From Callipepla californica brunnescens (Eukaryota; Chordata; Aves; Galliformes; Odontophoridae): a stretch of 64,000 nucleotides of DNA. Within the stretch, counting starts at the first letter, position 1. Each line of letters opens with the position of its first letter. The translations under genes and the position numbers were made by a program. Below are positions 36,421-49,166 of this stretch, one piece after another. Under the pieces are notes generated by a model, which saw only the letters and a program-made list of their open reading frames with translations, was not told where the DNA came from and did not search any database. Location of the stretch: positions 9,678,423 through 9,742,422 of the forward strand of contig JALIRH010000023.1 in NCBI GenBank assembly GCA_023055505.1, written 5' to 3'.

Positions 36421-39112
36421 TCGGGGAAAGTTTTTTGCTCCTTTATTGCTTTGAGTCAGATGGGGACGCAGTAAGCAACTATAGCATCAGCTGCAGGGCT
36501 TTACTGAAAGGACTTTCAAGCAATCTAGTTTGGCAGCTAAAGGGGGGAGAGGGTGAAAGACGAATTGAAACTGACTAAGTTCGGTGTGTTTAAGTGCTCT
36601 GTGTTACCAAAGGAGAGATCATGTTGCAACTGCAGATTCAGTCTGAAATACAAAAGTTGTATACTTCTGCTCTACAGCTTCCTCCTGTGGGATTATACAT
36701 TTCACAGAGATCTGTCTTTCTTGTAGGATTTCTCCTCCCTGTTAGATGCTTTTAGAAGTTTTTAAGATGTAAGAACAGGAGGACACTAAACTGAGCAAGA
36801 ATTTCAAGGGCTGGAAGTGGATTTGTGTAAAGTGCAGACCTTCCAGTTGGAAGGAAAAAAGGTTTTGATAGGATGTGATAAATTACCTACTGAAATCATA
36901 TTTGTCTATTTATTAATTGTTTTTACTATTTTGTCGAAGAAAGCCTGAACAACATTTGACACAGGTTTCTGTATCTGGATTCATCCATAGAGATCATATG
37001 GCACAGCATTATGAACATGTAGCAATCTACAAGTTAGCTGGTCCATCACTATGTTAACTTTATCATCTAAATGTCTGTTTATTTGCTGCTTGGTCAAATA
37101 CCTGTAAAGGTGTCAGTCAAAATGTTTTTCATAGCATGACAGCTTGTGTGGAAATGTTAGATGGAATGGATTTACAGGTTTAAATTAAGGTGGTTTATTC
37201 TTATCATTAGACAGGGAGAATAATTACCGCTTGGATCTTTCGGGTCAGAATATATTCTCATATATATGTTGTGTGATGTCATAAATGGATATAACTCCTG
37301 CAGGAGGCTCTGGAAAACTGTCCAGGGATTTCTATGAATTACTAACAGGGATGAGTTTGTATTAATGGTTAGCAAGACTCTTTCAGTGCTTAAATATGGA
37401 AAGATTCCTATTGGTTTATTTAGGAAAATGCTAAGAAATATGGCAGCTGTAAACATAGTGCAAGAAGTCTGTGTATCTAACACACCCTCTCAATAAACAC
37501 TTTCTGAAGATTGAGCATTTACAGAAAGTAGAGAAATGCATCATAAACAGGAAAATCATTACCAGTTCCTCCTCCAGAGAGAACCAAGAGTCATCAGTCT
37601 CACACCAATGAGTGTCACACACAATGCCAAATCCTTGTGCTACAAAGACAGCTTATGCTTCCTTGGATTTTGCACCTAATGGTGGCAGATCTTCAACTCC
37701 TGTAGAGCACAGCTAAGTGGAGTTGCTCTGAATGCTGAAGTTGAGGATCTAACTTGTATGCACTTAACCTGTGTTAAACTTGATAAGAAGCACAAAAGGG
37801 AAAATTGAAAGGAAAAAAAAAAGCAGAAAACGAGAGAAAGAAAAATGTTTAATTTGTGACACTTTTAAACATAGCAGTAAAAGCCAAAAAAAAAAAAAAA
37901 AAAAAAGAAAATTTATTTTGTAAAGAGCAGGTTTTCCAAGTGAAATAATAAGATTTTCAAGGTAATAATCAAGACACTGCTGGTCCACTCTGAAGATGTG
38001 CCAGAAAGCCAGCCTTCCTAATAAAATCTCCCAATCTCCAAGAACATTCTAATAAGAAAGAGAAAAAACATCCATGTCATTAAAAAGTGTTATCTATAGC
38101 AGTGTCGTATTCAGAGACACGACTGCCAGTGTAATTCACAGCAAAGCATACTTTCATTATAAGCCCAGTGTTCATTTTCTTCTCATTTTCAGTTAGTATG
38201 GCTAAAAGCAACTAACAGCTTCTACAAAGGGTAAAGATTAACTATGTTAGTACAGAGGTTTGGGGATGTGGGAGGGAGACTTCAGAAAAGGATGGTGACT
38301 TTCTGTGTCACGCTGCAGTGCACCTTTGTTTTTACAATTTGTGATGAGGCAAGGAAAGCATTTTCTGCTGCACTGAGAGCCCATCAGTCTCTGATTTTAT
38401 GCTGAAATGTGAGCAAATGTTGTTGGTCCCTGTTGGTCAGAGTATGGAGTATCAATGTTTAGTTAATCAAGTCACTTAGCCTCACAGCCCCTCAGTAAAA
38501 GTCAGGAAGTAATGTTGACCAACCTTAAAAAGTGATTGTGGTCTTCAAAGGAAGAGTGACTTTGTAATTACTTATATTTAAATGACTAAAAGTTTTCCAA
38601 TTCTGTGCAAGGATTAAAGAGTGAGTATTGAAATTAATAATTTCTGCTGTTGCACTAAAGCAGTGGTTAAACTGCCTTTGGAATTTGAAATACTTTGCAT
38701 TTCTATGTTTCATTGTGATCCTGACAGTGTATTTCATTACTTAAAACTCCCTGAAAATGAAAAGTACAGTTTAGGGGGGAAAAAAAATCATTTTCATATT
38801 ACAAGCTGCTTCTGTTGCTTGTGAGGAAGTATTAGACATTCTGTCTCCACTGTTAGTAACTGTAGGATACAGTACTGCGCTTGAAAAGGTAGCTTGTAAT
38901 TTGTAGGTTACAAAATGTTCTTTGGGGAAAAAAGTCTGAATATACTCAGGATTTCAATCAATAGCGTTTAAGGAGGATTAGAGGAAACAGCTGGCTAAAC
39001 AAATATTAGGTGTAGAGTGGATGCAGTGGTATAAATTAATAATGCAGTTCTTTATCTGCTGTATGAATGGGAGGTTTTGTGGAGATAAGACGACCTTAAG
39101 ATGGTCGCTGTG
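36421..39112. other. Unique sequence, no gene seen
   Basis: AT-rich DNA with short frames only. An A-run lies at about 37886-37907 (22 A) without an upstream retrocopy that I recognise. A block at about 38465-38520 faintly recalls a MIR core but is too diverged to call. Confidence 0.45.
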
Positions 39113-39125
39113 TGCCACCTAGTGG
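39113..39125 (-). promoter_or_regulatory. Strong CTCF-like motif
   Basis: TGCCACCTAGTGG on the plus strand is CCACTAGGTGGCA on the minus strand, matching the CTCF core CCASYAGRKGGCR at every position. It lies in unique sequence about 5 kb right of the CpG island. Orientation is minus if the C-rich side is taken as the motif start. Occupancy cannot be inferred from sequence alone. Confidence 0.5.
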
Positions 39126-39235
39126 ATACTGCGAAATCGTTTTTCCAAATACGTATGCATTTTGATTCTGAACATCTGTAACTAATCCAGGTGCAATTTA
39201 ATTATAAGCGGTTGCTTTTATTCGGTTTTACCATG

Positions 39236-39310
39236 AAAAAAAAAAAAAAATATTGGCTAACTTTTTTTTTTTTTTTTTTTTTTAAGAAAGAAAAAAAAAA
39301 GAAAGAGAAA
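39236..39310. repeat. Adjacent poly-A, poly-T and A-rich runs
   Basis: An A-run of about 15 bases near 39236-39250 is followed after a short spacer by a T-run of more than 20 bases at about 39262-39284, then an A-rich run (AAGAAAGAAAAAAAAAAGAAAGAG). The opposing A and T runs could fold back on each other. Confidence 0.85.
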
Positions 39311-42300
39311 CACTTAGATTTTCAATGAGTTTCTTTGTAAGTGCCTTTAATATCTGCTAAAATTCAGTTGGGTTTTATTTAATATAATTCATCACTGGTA
39401 TCCATTTTCAAAGAACTGTTAAATCATTCATTATTAAATATATAAAAATTAATAGTAACTTTGACATACCAGGCTGCTACTGAAGAAAGTGAAGAAGTGA
39501 AGAGATTTCTGCACAAAAGTTGTCGCAGAAAAATCTGTGTGTAGCAGTAAGGATTTCAAAACTCGTTCAAAACCTCTGTTATCGTGTGGGATGTGGTGTT
39601 GGTAAGCTTCCTCTGTTTTGTTTCTGAATGTCTTGTCAAAGATAGACATGGACAAAGAAAATAGCAGATTATTTCTGATGCCCAATGAAAGGTCAAAGCC
39701 CTTCTCCATCTTCTTTTCCTATGCATGTCAATTATCTCCACCTTATTCAGACCCCCCAAAACACTTAACTCTTGGTAGAAAGAAAGGAAAATTTGTTTTT
39801 GCACTGTTTATTCTGTAGTAGTCATAGTTCAGGTGCTATCAATAATAACATATAGTGGTAGTCATAACTCTGAGGAATCCAGTGAAATGACAAGATTTTA
39901 AGCTAGCATACTTCAGCCTGGATGTATTTTCTAACTGCTTATGTTATGTGACCAGCTTATGTGGTCCATCCTCTCAGGGTTCTTTGAAGTGTCACCACCA
40001 TCAAAGCTCCCACTGCATTCATCTCCCAGACACTTAAAGCAATGAAACATATATTGTTCTCATCTTAACATTATTCAAGTAAGTGCCACAATGGCTGCTG
40101 CAGCAAAAGTAGTAAAATAATTGGCGAAATCTAGCTCCCTGTGCTTCACTCCTTCCCGATTTTCATCACTGGCTGAGCAGTAAATCAAATGGCAAGTCCA
40201 CACTTTGTAGAACAAAGAGTTTTCATGTACTTCTCATTTACTTAGCTCTGAGAATGCTTTTTTTTGGTTGTTGTTTTCTTTTAATTAGTAGAACAGAGCG
40301 GAAATCCTGACCATGATCAATGGCTCTGAAAAAAAAAAAAAAAACGTTTAAAAGATACATTAAGAAATCTCAGAGCAGTAATCTGTATGAAGACTCCACT
40401 GATTACTTTAAAAACATTTATAAAGATTACATGAAATATTGCTATAGGAGGTTGTTTGTATGATGTATGAGTTAATGACGAAAGTGAAAAGGAGTTCCAC
40501 CTTTCCATTAATCAGGCGAAATTTACAAATGAAAGTCTTGGAAGGTAAAATACCACAGCAGCAAATAGTCTCATTGATTTGACGCCATGCTTCATAGGGT
40601 AGCTACCCTTTCTTTTAACTCTGCCTGGTCTGGTACTATGAATCTCAGGAGCCACAACTGGGAATCAAACCCAGACAGTAGTGAAAGGAGCATTGCAAGG
40701 CAGAAATCTCTCCCAGAACTGCATTTTCATCTAGAGTCATTGGCACGCATAGTCTGAGCTATTTCCTAGAGCAGAGCCCATCAGATGCTATGCTATGCTA
40801 TGGTAGGATCAACATCATTAATTGTCTGGCATTATAAAAATGAAATCACAAGGCCAGGAGAACGTGTATGGATATATACCTCCTGCTTCAAAAAATGTCA
40901 TCATGGCATTTGTCTAGTAGCAGAAGGCCATTATCTTGAGACAGCTTTCCATTAATAATATTCCCTAATCACTTAAATGCATACAGCCTATAAGGAATGT
41001 ACAGGAAATTGAGACAGGTTAGAATAGGAATGTGTTTGGAAGAAATCTAGGTAGTAGAAAACAAATATTTTTAACTACTCCAGTTGGAAAAGTAAGACTC
41101 ACTTACAAGTAATTCAAGTTTGGTTTTGATCATTCTTGTCTTCTACGTGGACAGGTAGATTTTTTAAGGTTTCGTTTTCCTTTACATGTTGTATCACGTA
41201 AATTTGAACTGCCTATGCCACATTGCCCGATGCCTTGTCAGCTGCATTGTATCAGTAAGTATTTGTGTGTTATACTGTGAAGTAAACTGCCATCTCTTGC
41301 AAATGCCATTTCCTTATAGTTAGTATTTTTTTACAGTGCTGGTCACTGGTCATTTGTAGTTCTTCAGATATTACCCTCCATTGTTTTAATATTGATGACT
41401 CGTTGTTCTCTTCTTTAGAGGCAAATGGTGCTTGGCACTTGTGGTTTGGAAGTTCTTATGTGCAAAGTGTGGTATGGTACCACTGAGCTGTTAGAAGTCT
41501 GATCCATAAAATATAATATATAAGCAACTTTACATGCGTCAGTAATTCACAGAAATAAATGGAAATTCAGATAGGGCTCAGTAAATGAAACTATTCATCT
41601 TTTTACAGAATGCTGTCTGTAATTTCCATTAAAAAGGCAACGCACAAAACTCCTACCTGATAAAGTGTTTATTGTTATCTTAGGTACTTGGTGAAGTAAA
41701 ATAGTATATATTTACAAGGAGTGGAGGAATCAAGGCCTGCACCTGTGAAATTTCAGTGTCAAAAAAGTATGAGTTTAACACAGGATGAAACTTGTCATTG
41801 ATTAAAAAGGAAAAATCTTCCCAAAACTTCCAGTTGGAATTTAAAGATTGTTCACCTATTTGCTAATATTTAAGAAAATATGTGCCACACCCCAAAATGT
41901 CTATGTATTGGTTTGTTTATATATATATATAAACATATTTTAAAACAAATGAAAAACCCAACTCTGAGTATTTAAGAATTAAACAGTATGTAGATATAAA
42001 GTCTTAAGTATATACAAAAATACTGGCTAAAATGGGAAAAGCTCATTGCAACATTTCCTGTTTTGTTATAATTGCAGAATAATTATCGTATTTATCCCAA
42101 CCAAGAGATTTATAAGAAGTGCATCGGATAAAAGAAAGACAATATTACAGTAGGAGCAGTACTTCTTTTTCTGAAATGGCAGTGATCAATATCTGCTGCA
42201 GCTTTGGTAGATGTTAATGGTGCTGCCACCTTCTGCTATGCCCTGCTTATTGCTGGAGCTAATTTACTCTTGCACACTGAAATGCTGCTCATGCAGTAAT

Positions 42301-43190
42301 TAAACTCCATGTTTTTTGTTTTGTGCAAAACCCAAGAAATTAGTGAACATACCTTTTATTTTCAGCTAAACTATGTTTCAGGATTTCCAGATGTCTGAAA
42401 CAAAATGCCAAGTGTTTGTAACTTGTTTCTTTAGTAGACTGTGTATTTCTAAATAGGTGTACAAAGTGAGAATCAGGTATTAATAGCAAGTCAGACAGGC
42501 AGGCAGATTTTTGTTGTTGTTGTTAAGACATTGCAGTATGCATCTGCTGCTTGTTTTTCTTATAAGAGCACATTTTCAGTGGTGTACTTGACTACAGAAA
42601 TAAGAATTATATTCATGAAGTGACAGTGTGTTTGTCTGGTTGTGCATGTGGTGGTATGTTTGGTCACAAATATCATGTCACATTATTTTGATGTCTTTTG
42701 GGGACTAGGTGGTCCAAGAACTGATAGGACACAGTAAAGACGTTGACCACATATTATCCAGATTTTGCCCACTTAAAACAGTAACTAAAGAGGATGGTAA
42801 TTCTGCTGTTATTATTGATAAATATAACTACAGACTGCTATGGCCTTAAATTATGGTTAAAACATTTGATAAGTCATTGCAATCTGGCTAGAGAGCTGTT
42901 TTCTCAGAAATAGTTGCAGATGAAGAAAAAAGACTGTTAATGTCTCTGAATGCCAGAGAAAGAAGCTTAATGTTCAGAGTCATTCACTTGGTAAATGGTG
43001 TCTAACATGGCATGTTTGTGAGACTGCTGGTTTGGGGTAATGCAGTCCTTGTGTTCCAAGCATGCATGAACACATAGTAGGAGACAGAAACACTATGTGC
43101 TGCAGAGGCTATGTGTCTTTCAATGCTATTCACTTGAGCCTGTAAATCAAAATAAAAACAGTTGCACTCTAGACGTGTGGCATACTGGTC
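39311..43190. other. Unique AT-rich sequence, no gene seen
   Basis: No exon or RNA gene supported. It includes a poly-A at about 40327-40343, a short AT repeat at about 41920-41932, and a possible conserved non-coding block around 42200-42310 that I recognise only by its low repeat content and balanced composition. Confidence 0.4.
40648..40700 (-). mobile_element. Possible MIR-type SINE core remnant
   Basis: Read on the minus strand, the block CTACTGTCTGGGTTTGATTC followed by CCAGTTGTGGCTCCTG resembles the tRNA-derived head of amniote MIR, whose B box reads GGTTCRANNCC. Only about 50 bp align by eye and the B box has one mismatch. Confidence 0.3.
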
Positions 43191-43207
43191 TTATTCTATG
43201 AAATGTA

Positions 43208-43236
43208 AAAAACAAACAAACAAACAAACAAACAAA
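43208..43236 (+). repeat. (AAAC)n microsatellite
   Basis: About seven ACAA/AAAC units. Confidence 0.92.
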
Positions 43237-43714
43237 AACAACAAAGAAGACCAAGTAGGAGCAGAATGTATGAACAGCAGCAAAAGGAACAGTGCATTTA
43301 AATAAGTGCATCCTGGGAAATTGAGCAGGAAAAAAATGTGATTTTTCATCAAGAATTTCTCAAAGTGGAACAAAATTAAAATGAAACATTTGTTGATGTG
43401 CCTCAGAAGGTTCTTTTTAACATCTCTGTCTGGTCTTTCAGGCAATGGGTTGTTGCATCTAGTGTGCAGGCGGGTTTTTTTTCTGTTTTACCTCATGAGC
43501 AGCTAAGACAAGCATGCAACTATTAAATTTTCAAAAACAAACTCCCTATCTGACTGCATCTGAGTTTTAATGTATGTTCCACTCTGATCAAAACAGACTA
43601 CAAGAAAATCTTTCAAATCCATTAGGGCGTTTCCAAGTAGAATGGGAGAATGTTAGTAGCATGTATGACATCTTCACAAATAAAGCTAGGAATGTGCTAT
43701 CTTAATGAAACTTG

Positions 43715-44000
43715 TGTGGCATGTTTACAAAACTCGTTAGGAAATCAATAGCTTGCTGTGAAAACAGAAGCACTTACCAAATAGGATTTTGCCTGAGTTA
43801 CTCACTTTTGGTACTCTTCAGTATTTTCATTAGTAACTTGGATAATAGAATAGAAAATGCCCTTATGTTTTTAGAGAACATAAAACTGGGAGACCTTACT
43901 GTATTTTGGAAGCTATGCTTTGAATAGTTTTGCCTAACTGGAGGGAAGAAAATAAAAAAAATACAACCCTTTTCAATGAGCACCATGTGGTGAACTCAGG
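43715..44000 (+). mobile_element. Ancient CR1-type LINE reverse-transcriptase remnant
   Basis: The plus-strand frame around 43795-43920 contains VLFSIFISNLDNRIENALMF followed by a KLGDL-like stretch, which matches the CR1 reverse-transcriptase segment normally read as LFNIFINDLD...ADDTKLG. The ADD catalytic aspartates are lost. The following bases fit the next ORF2 segment. High divergence and loss of flanking nucleotide similarity mark it as much older than the other CR1s here. Confidence 0.6.
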
Positions 44001-45847
44001 AAGAAACAATGTGCTAGGCTGAATAAAGCTGAAAGTCCCATTTGAGCTTGTTTCCAATGTCAGTCACTGCATCTTTGGAGCTGTATAGCCCAACTAAAGA
44101 GAGTAATAAAGTAAATAAAAATGATAGCTGAGGTAACACAACTTGAAATAAATAACAGGAAAACCTCACCTAGTGAAGTCTAGGCTCAAGATTAATACAC
44201 TGAAGGACAGCCATAGTAAGTCTTTAAATTGTAAGAAGATGCTGCAAAGGTAATCTGAATTGTCTGTTTCTTATTTCTACAGCAGACAAAAGGATAAGTA
44301 ATGGGTGCAAGAAGAGAGACTAAATAAAGGGATTTCTGATAATAAAGAGGAGAAAATTTAGGCCTAGGTTACCTGGAAAGCCTCTGAAGTCTCCATTGCT
44401 TCAGAACAAAGTTGGACAAAATGCAAAGAAGTTGGTGACTTCCTCTTATTCTCTGTTGGACGGATTTTCTCTAGCTGTACTGTTTAGGAAGAACACTTTT
44501 GAAAATTACAGGCTGCTCCAGCCTCTTAACTTGCAGGAGAGTACTTAATAAAATCAAAGGAAGTTAATGAATTTTCATAGTTTGTGGTTCATGATAAAAA
44601 GAGTTTGTTCTTGAATGTAGCAGAGACAGAAAAGACATTCTCACTGGTGTGTACCACAGAACTTGATTAATTTACTTTGAATGCCAAGTTGATAGAAACT
44701 GTGGGCTTATTGATTTCAAGAAGTATGAAACAGCAAAAATAAAAAAATAAAAAAAAATGCAGAAATTGTGAGGTAATGTCACTTGAATAGAACTTATCAA
44801 GAAATAATTTTTGCCTATCAGATAACACATTTATAGAAAACACTGTTAATGTCAAGGAAAAGCAAAAGCGCTTATTTCCAGAGCTGGAGACAAAGATCCT
44901 GTCTTGTCATGTTGTGAGAGTGACTTACTACTTAATTTCTGGCACATCTGGTGATTGATGTAGATTCTATTATTTTATCTAAGGAATGCACCATTACTGA
45001 GTTACTGCATTGTTTGTACTGGCCTTTTCTTGACATTACATTGGGAAAATATGACTTTTTATTTCTAGTTGATTATGAGAGAGATTAAGCCCACACAAAG
45101 GCCACCTGTGGCAATGGCTGTCTTGGTAGTGGAGTCGCAATCCCACTGTGTCTGCTTCAGTGAAATGTATAAATTTACAGTCTTTATTCTACAGAGGAAA
45201 AGCAGAAGCAAGAATTTTCCTAATTTGTAGTTCAAGTTTGGCAAATTCAGTTTACTGTTCAGGGGACAAGTAAATTTGAACAACAGGACAAATACTCTAT
45301 TAGTCAATAGCTACATCTTTTTTCTCATATTTTTAGGAGGCACATGTTCTTTTTTGAAGGGATGATGTCTTGCAGACTTGCCTTTTTTTAAAAAGGCAGT
45401 TCTAGTTCTTTACAGGTTTATAAGCTCTTCTCAGACTTTAGTAAGGACAATTTAGCACAAAGAAAATTATGTGGTTTTACCTCAAGGGGAATTTTGTTCA
45501 TATTTCTCTGTCATGGAAGCTTAAATATGGTAGATGCCCTAGAAAGCATAACAGCAGATTCTGGTAATTCCTATAATATTTTGTAGGGTTGTTTTATTAG
45601 ATCATCAGCTTTGAAATACCATATTAAATAAGAGTCTTGATCTACACTAAGAAAAACCTCTTTGACTTTCGTGCTTACAATAGAAAGCTTGAATATGTCA
45701 ACTTCTGAAGTAAATTAGAAGAGTCCTAACCACACAATTTAGTGTAAGAATTCTTTATACCACTAGGCTTATTGAGGCTGAAAGTGGCATTCTTGTCTCA
45801 GAGGAAGTGGACCCATACTGCCATACAAAAAATTCTGATTCAGTGTA
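44001..45847. other. Unique AT-rich sequence, no gene seen
   Basis: Only short chance frames. No RNA gene or recognised repeat, apart from short A-runs near 44740-44760. Confidence 0.45.
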
Positions 45848-45976
45848 AGAACTGTGAAGGTGATTGAACACTGGAACAGGTTGCCCGGTGAGGTTGTAGT
45901 GTCTCCATCCTGGAAGAGACTGGATTTGGGACTGGACTGGACAGCCTCTAGAGGCCTCAGCTATTCTGTGATTCAC
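45848..45976 (+). mobile_element. CR1 LINE 3' end, plus strand
   Basis: It contains GAACACTGGAACAGGTTGCC, GTGTCTCCATCCTGGAAGAG and GGACTGGACAGCCTCTAGAG blocks with a final ATTCTGTGATTC tail. The overlapping 60- and 79-codon frames are element sequence. Confidence 0.93.
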
Positions 45977-47192
45977 ACTCGCACTCAAATTCATATTTCT
46001 TTGTGCATCGTCTGTACAGATCTTAGCTATTTTTAACTTGATAATTAACTTATTAACTTAAAATGGGCTATGGGTTCTCTCTTGGCTGTTTCGGTGCGCA
46101 CAAAAAAGCTCACAAGAATAAAGAAAGAGAAGATGCTAAAAAATGATGCAAAACTTCCAGTGTAACAGCATTTTCAGTTGTCATTCAAGGAAAGAGAAAG
46201 CATGGCAAAATTAATGGGAAAGAAAGAGGAAAAAAACCCTACAGTATTGCTTTACCTCAAATAGGAGTAGAGATGTGTAAGGAGGAAGCTCTCCCCTTCT
46301 GTGCATGGTAACTACTGCTGTCAAATGTTAAACAACTCTGTTTAATCTGTGTTTAGCTGAATCTAGAGAATGAAGCAAAGAAAGCAACATACAGAAAGTG
46401 TGAAGCTGATTTGCATTATGTTTCTCAGTTGACACTTCTATTTCCTGTCATGCAGCCCTTAATCGCTCTTGGCTTTGACCTTTAATGCAATTCTCCAGCA
46501 CTGAACTGATCAGCATCTCTAGATTGACTCAGGAAGTAATGAGTACTTCATGGTTGATTCAGTGCTAGAAGAGCCTTTTGAAGTGTTATCTTTAATCTCA
46601 AAATGATTTCAAATGTATTCCAAGTAGTATACTGCATGGATAGTGAAGAATATGCCAGCAGTTTAGTCCATGATGTAGACTTTTTTCTTTTCTCTTCTGT
46701 AATAAAATGAGAGTAGAGGATAGTCAAAGATTCAAAGGCACAAAATAGACCATTTGGGATAAATTTGTGCTTGCCGTATTCTTCTGATTCAGTCAATCAA
46801 TTTTTTTGTTGCGGTAATAATACTGTGATTACAATTCAAGTAACTTTACTGAAAATCCGAAGACCAGCATCTTACTGTTTTATCTCCATACCACAAAGAC
46901 TGAGAATTTCTCAGTGCATAATGGAGTGCCCACAAAGGATTTGGAGGGAGTGTTTATTGCTGTCTTCTGTCCTTGCTGTGTAAGGGAGAGCTCTGGTTGA
47001 TATACTAGCAGGGAGGATGTAACACAGTATCAGTTTCAGATTCAGTCATCTGAAGACATATTAGTTGTTATGTCTTATTTATGATGTGCAATGAGGAAGA
47101 AGAGATTACTTAGTAGTTAAAAAAAAATTTTTATTGTAGGGAAATTTTACTGCTGCTTGAGTTACATATTTTCATCTCATTTAATTTTCTTT
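45977..47192. other. Unique sequence, no gene seen
   Basis: AT-rich, with no supported exon, RNA gene or recognised repeat. Confidence 0.4.
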
Positions 47193-47285
47193 CTGACCTT
47201 GAGTAAGTTGGGAACTTAGTGCTTCATATCTCTGTAAAAATGGGTTGATGAAGCCTACCATTTTCACAGGGATGGTATAAATTCC
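47193..47285 (+). mobile_element. Probable MIR-type SINE remnant
   Basis: CTGACCTTGAGTAAGTTGGG, then a TGCTTCATATCTCTGTAAAA block and ATGGGTTGATGAAGCCTACC. This is the conserved MIR core and tail order (gaccttgggcaagt ... cctcatctgtaaaatggg ... ctacc). It is diverged, as expected of a MIR in birds, and no other MIR landmark is intact. Confidence 0.5.
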
Positions 47286-48491
47286 TGTAGGTATCATGAT
47301 CAGTTTATCTGATAGTATAGAGCCACCTCTTAAATGTGGCTGTGCAGTTAGTTCAGTCAGGCAAGGCATAATGCTGTGTCAGGATCAGTGCCATATGTAT
47401 TTCTTCTTATAACAGTAGCCCAGAAAGTACTGGTATCCATATGCATGCCTTTATGTAAGCCAGTCTAATCCTGGCCACCTCCAATGACTTAGGGAGGGAC
47501 TATAATGAAGGAACACCAGAGAAGGTGTAAGGGGAGTACATGTAGGTCGTGGATTGCTATTCACGTGATACATGTAATTGCCTTTATACCAAATTCCTGG
47601 TTTCCAAGTTGTTTATGAGCATTCGTGCAACACTGAGTAGTAACAAGCTACCTACTGAGCTCAAAGCAACAATTTCTTTAGAAGGTGAAATAGTTCTGGT
47701 ATTTATATAGTTTAAGGCTGCAATTTCTCTACCACAGCAGATAGCTACTATTACAAATAAAGAAGACATGGCTGTGTGTTAAAGACTACAAGAAAGTAAG
47801 GAGATGTAAATATGAATATTGGTGCAGAAAACAATTTAGATTTGTAAAATACATGCAGCAATTAAAATTATGTAGTGCTAAATACAAACATTTTAGCATC
47901 TTTTTCAATACAAGGGAACCCCCGTAGTTCAACCTAGGATAAATTACATGTGAACAATATGCACTCACTTTGCAAAGAAACAAGTAGAGTTCATAAAGTA
48001 GAAGGCAACTAACAATCTGGTCAAAATGCTTTGAGCAGTGAGACTATTGTTCCATATAAAGAAGGCAAGGAAGGCTCTTTTGGATAGTACTTTGTTGCAA
48101 ATAACTGTGTAACTTTCCATTGTATACTCTTCCAAAGGTTAATACAGTTGCCTGAAAATTTTTAAATAATTACAGTAAAGATTGCATATGGTAATGTCTT
48201 CTGGCTCATTGACTCAGAGACCAATAATAGTACATTTTACTTTCTGACTTCATTCTCCCTTTGTAGTATTTACATTCTGAAATGATTAATTTATGAATTC
48301 ATAAACTTAATGGGAATACTGTTAGCTATATCTTATTGCATATTCAAAGCAGGTAAAATAATTTATTTTGAGGCCACAAACAACATATGCCATGTCAGTG
48401 TTTTGTATTCAATCCTAGCTCCTTAGGTTAGGTGACAGATTGCTACTGTCCTCACAGTTGCATTCTTCCAAGTGCTGAAGGAAGGACTGAG
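47286..48491. other. Unique AT-rich sequence, no gene seen
   Basis: No coding or RNA gene supported. Frames are below 70 codons. Confidence 0.4.
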
Positions 48492-49166
48492 TTTTTAGAG
48501 TGGATGATCTTCCCTATGTTAAAGCATCAAAGAGTGGCTAATTTGCTTGCAGCCCTGAAGGCCAACTGCATCCTGGGCTGCATCAAAAGAGGGGTGGCCA
48601 GTGGGGCAAGGCAGGCAGATTGTCCCTCTTCACTCTGCCCTCATGAGGCCCCATCGAGGAAACTGATCACATCTGGGGCTTCCAGAACAAGAAAGATGTG
48701 GAAAATGGGTCCAGAAGGAGCCACAGAGATGATTAGAGGACTGGAGAACATCTTTCCTGCAAAGGAAAGCTGAGGGTGTGAGTTGAAGCTGTTCAGCCTA
48801 GAGAAAAGAGGGCTCTAGGGAAACATCATTGCAGTCTTCCAGTACATAAAGAAAGTCTACAAGAAAGATGAGAAGGGACTCTGTCAGGGAGTGTAGTGAT
48901 AAGAAAAAAAGGGAATGGCTTTAAACAAAAAGAGAGCAGATTTAGATTAGATAAAAGAAAGAAATTCTTTACTCAAAAAGTGATGAGGTGTTGGTATAGG
49001 CTGCCCAGAGAGGTTGTGTATACCCTGTCCCTGGAGGCATAAAAGGCCAGGTTGGTTGGGGTTCTGGGTAGCTTCATCTGGTGGGGGGCAACCCTGCTCA
49101 TGGCAGGGTGTTAGAGCTCGATGACCTTCAGTGTTCATTCCAACACAAGACACTGTGTGATTTTAA
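48492..49166 (+). mobile_element. CR1 LINE, 5'-truncated, plus strand (about 675 bp)
   Basis: A continuous run from the ORF2 C-terminal region (AACTGCATCCTGGGCTGCAT, CATGAGGCCCCATCGAGGAA, AGCCTAGAGAAAAGAGGGCT) through a 'tataggctgcccagagaggttgtgtataccctgtccctggagg' block to a 3' end with GAGCTCGATGACCTTCAGTG and CACTGTGTGATTTT. Stops interrupt the ORF2 frame. The 113-codon frame at 48432-48773 is partly this element's coding remnant. Confidence 0.93.

Noticed and set aside
38465..38520. Possible MIR core (GTCACTTAGCCTCACAGCCC)
   Set aside because: Only about 20 bases resemble MIR and the following segment does not.
40640..40700. tRNA gene suggested by a B-box-like motif
   Set aside because: No A box at the proper distance and no cloverleaf. 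A MIR remnant is a better, though weak, explanation.
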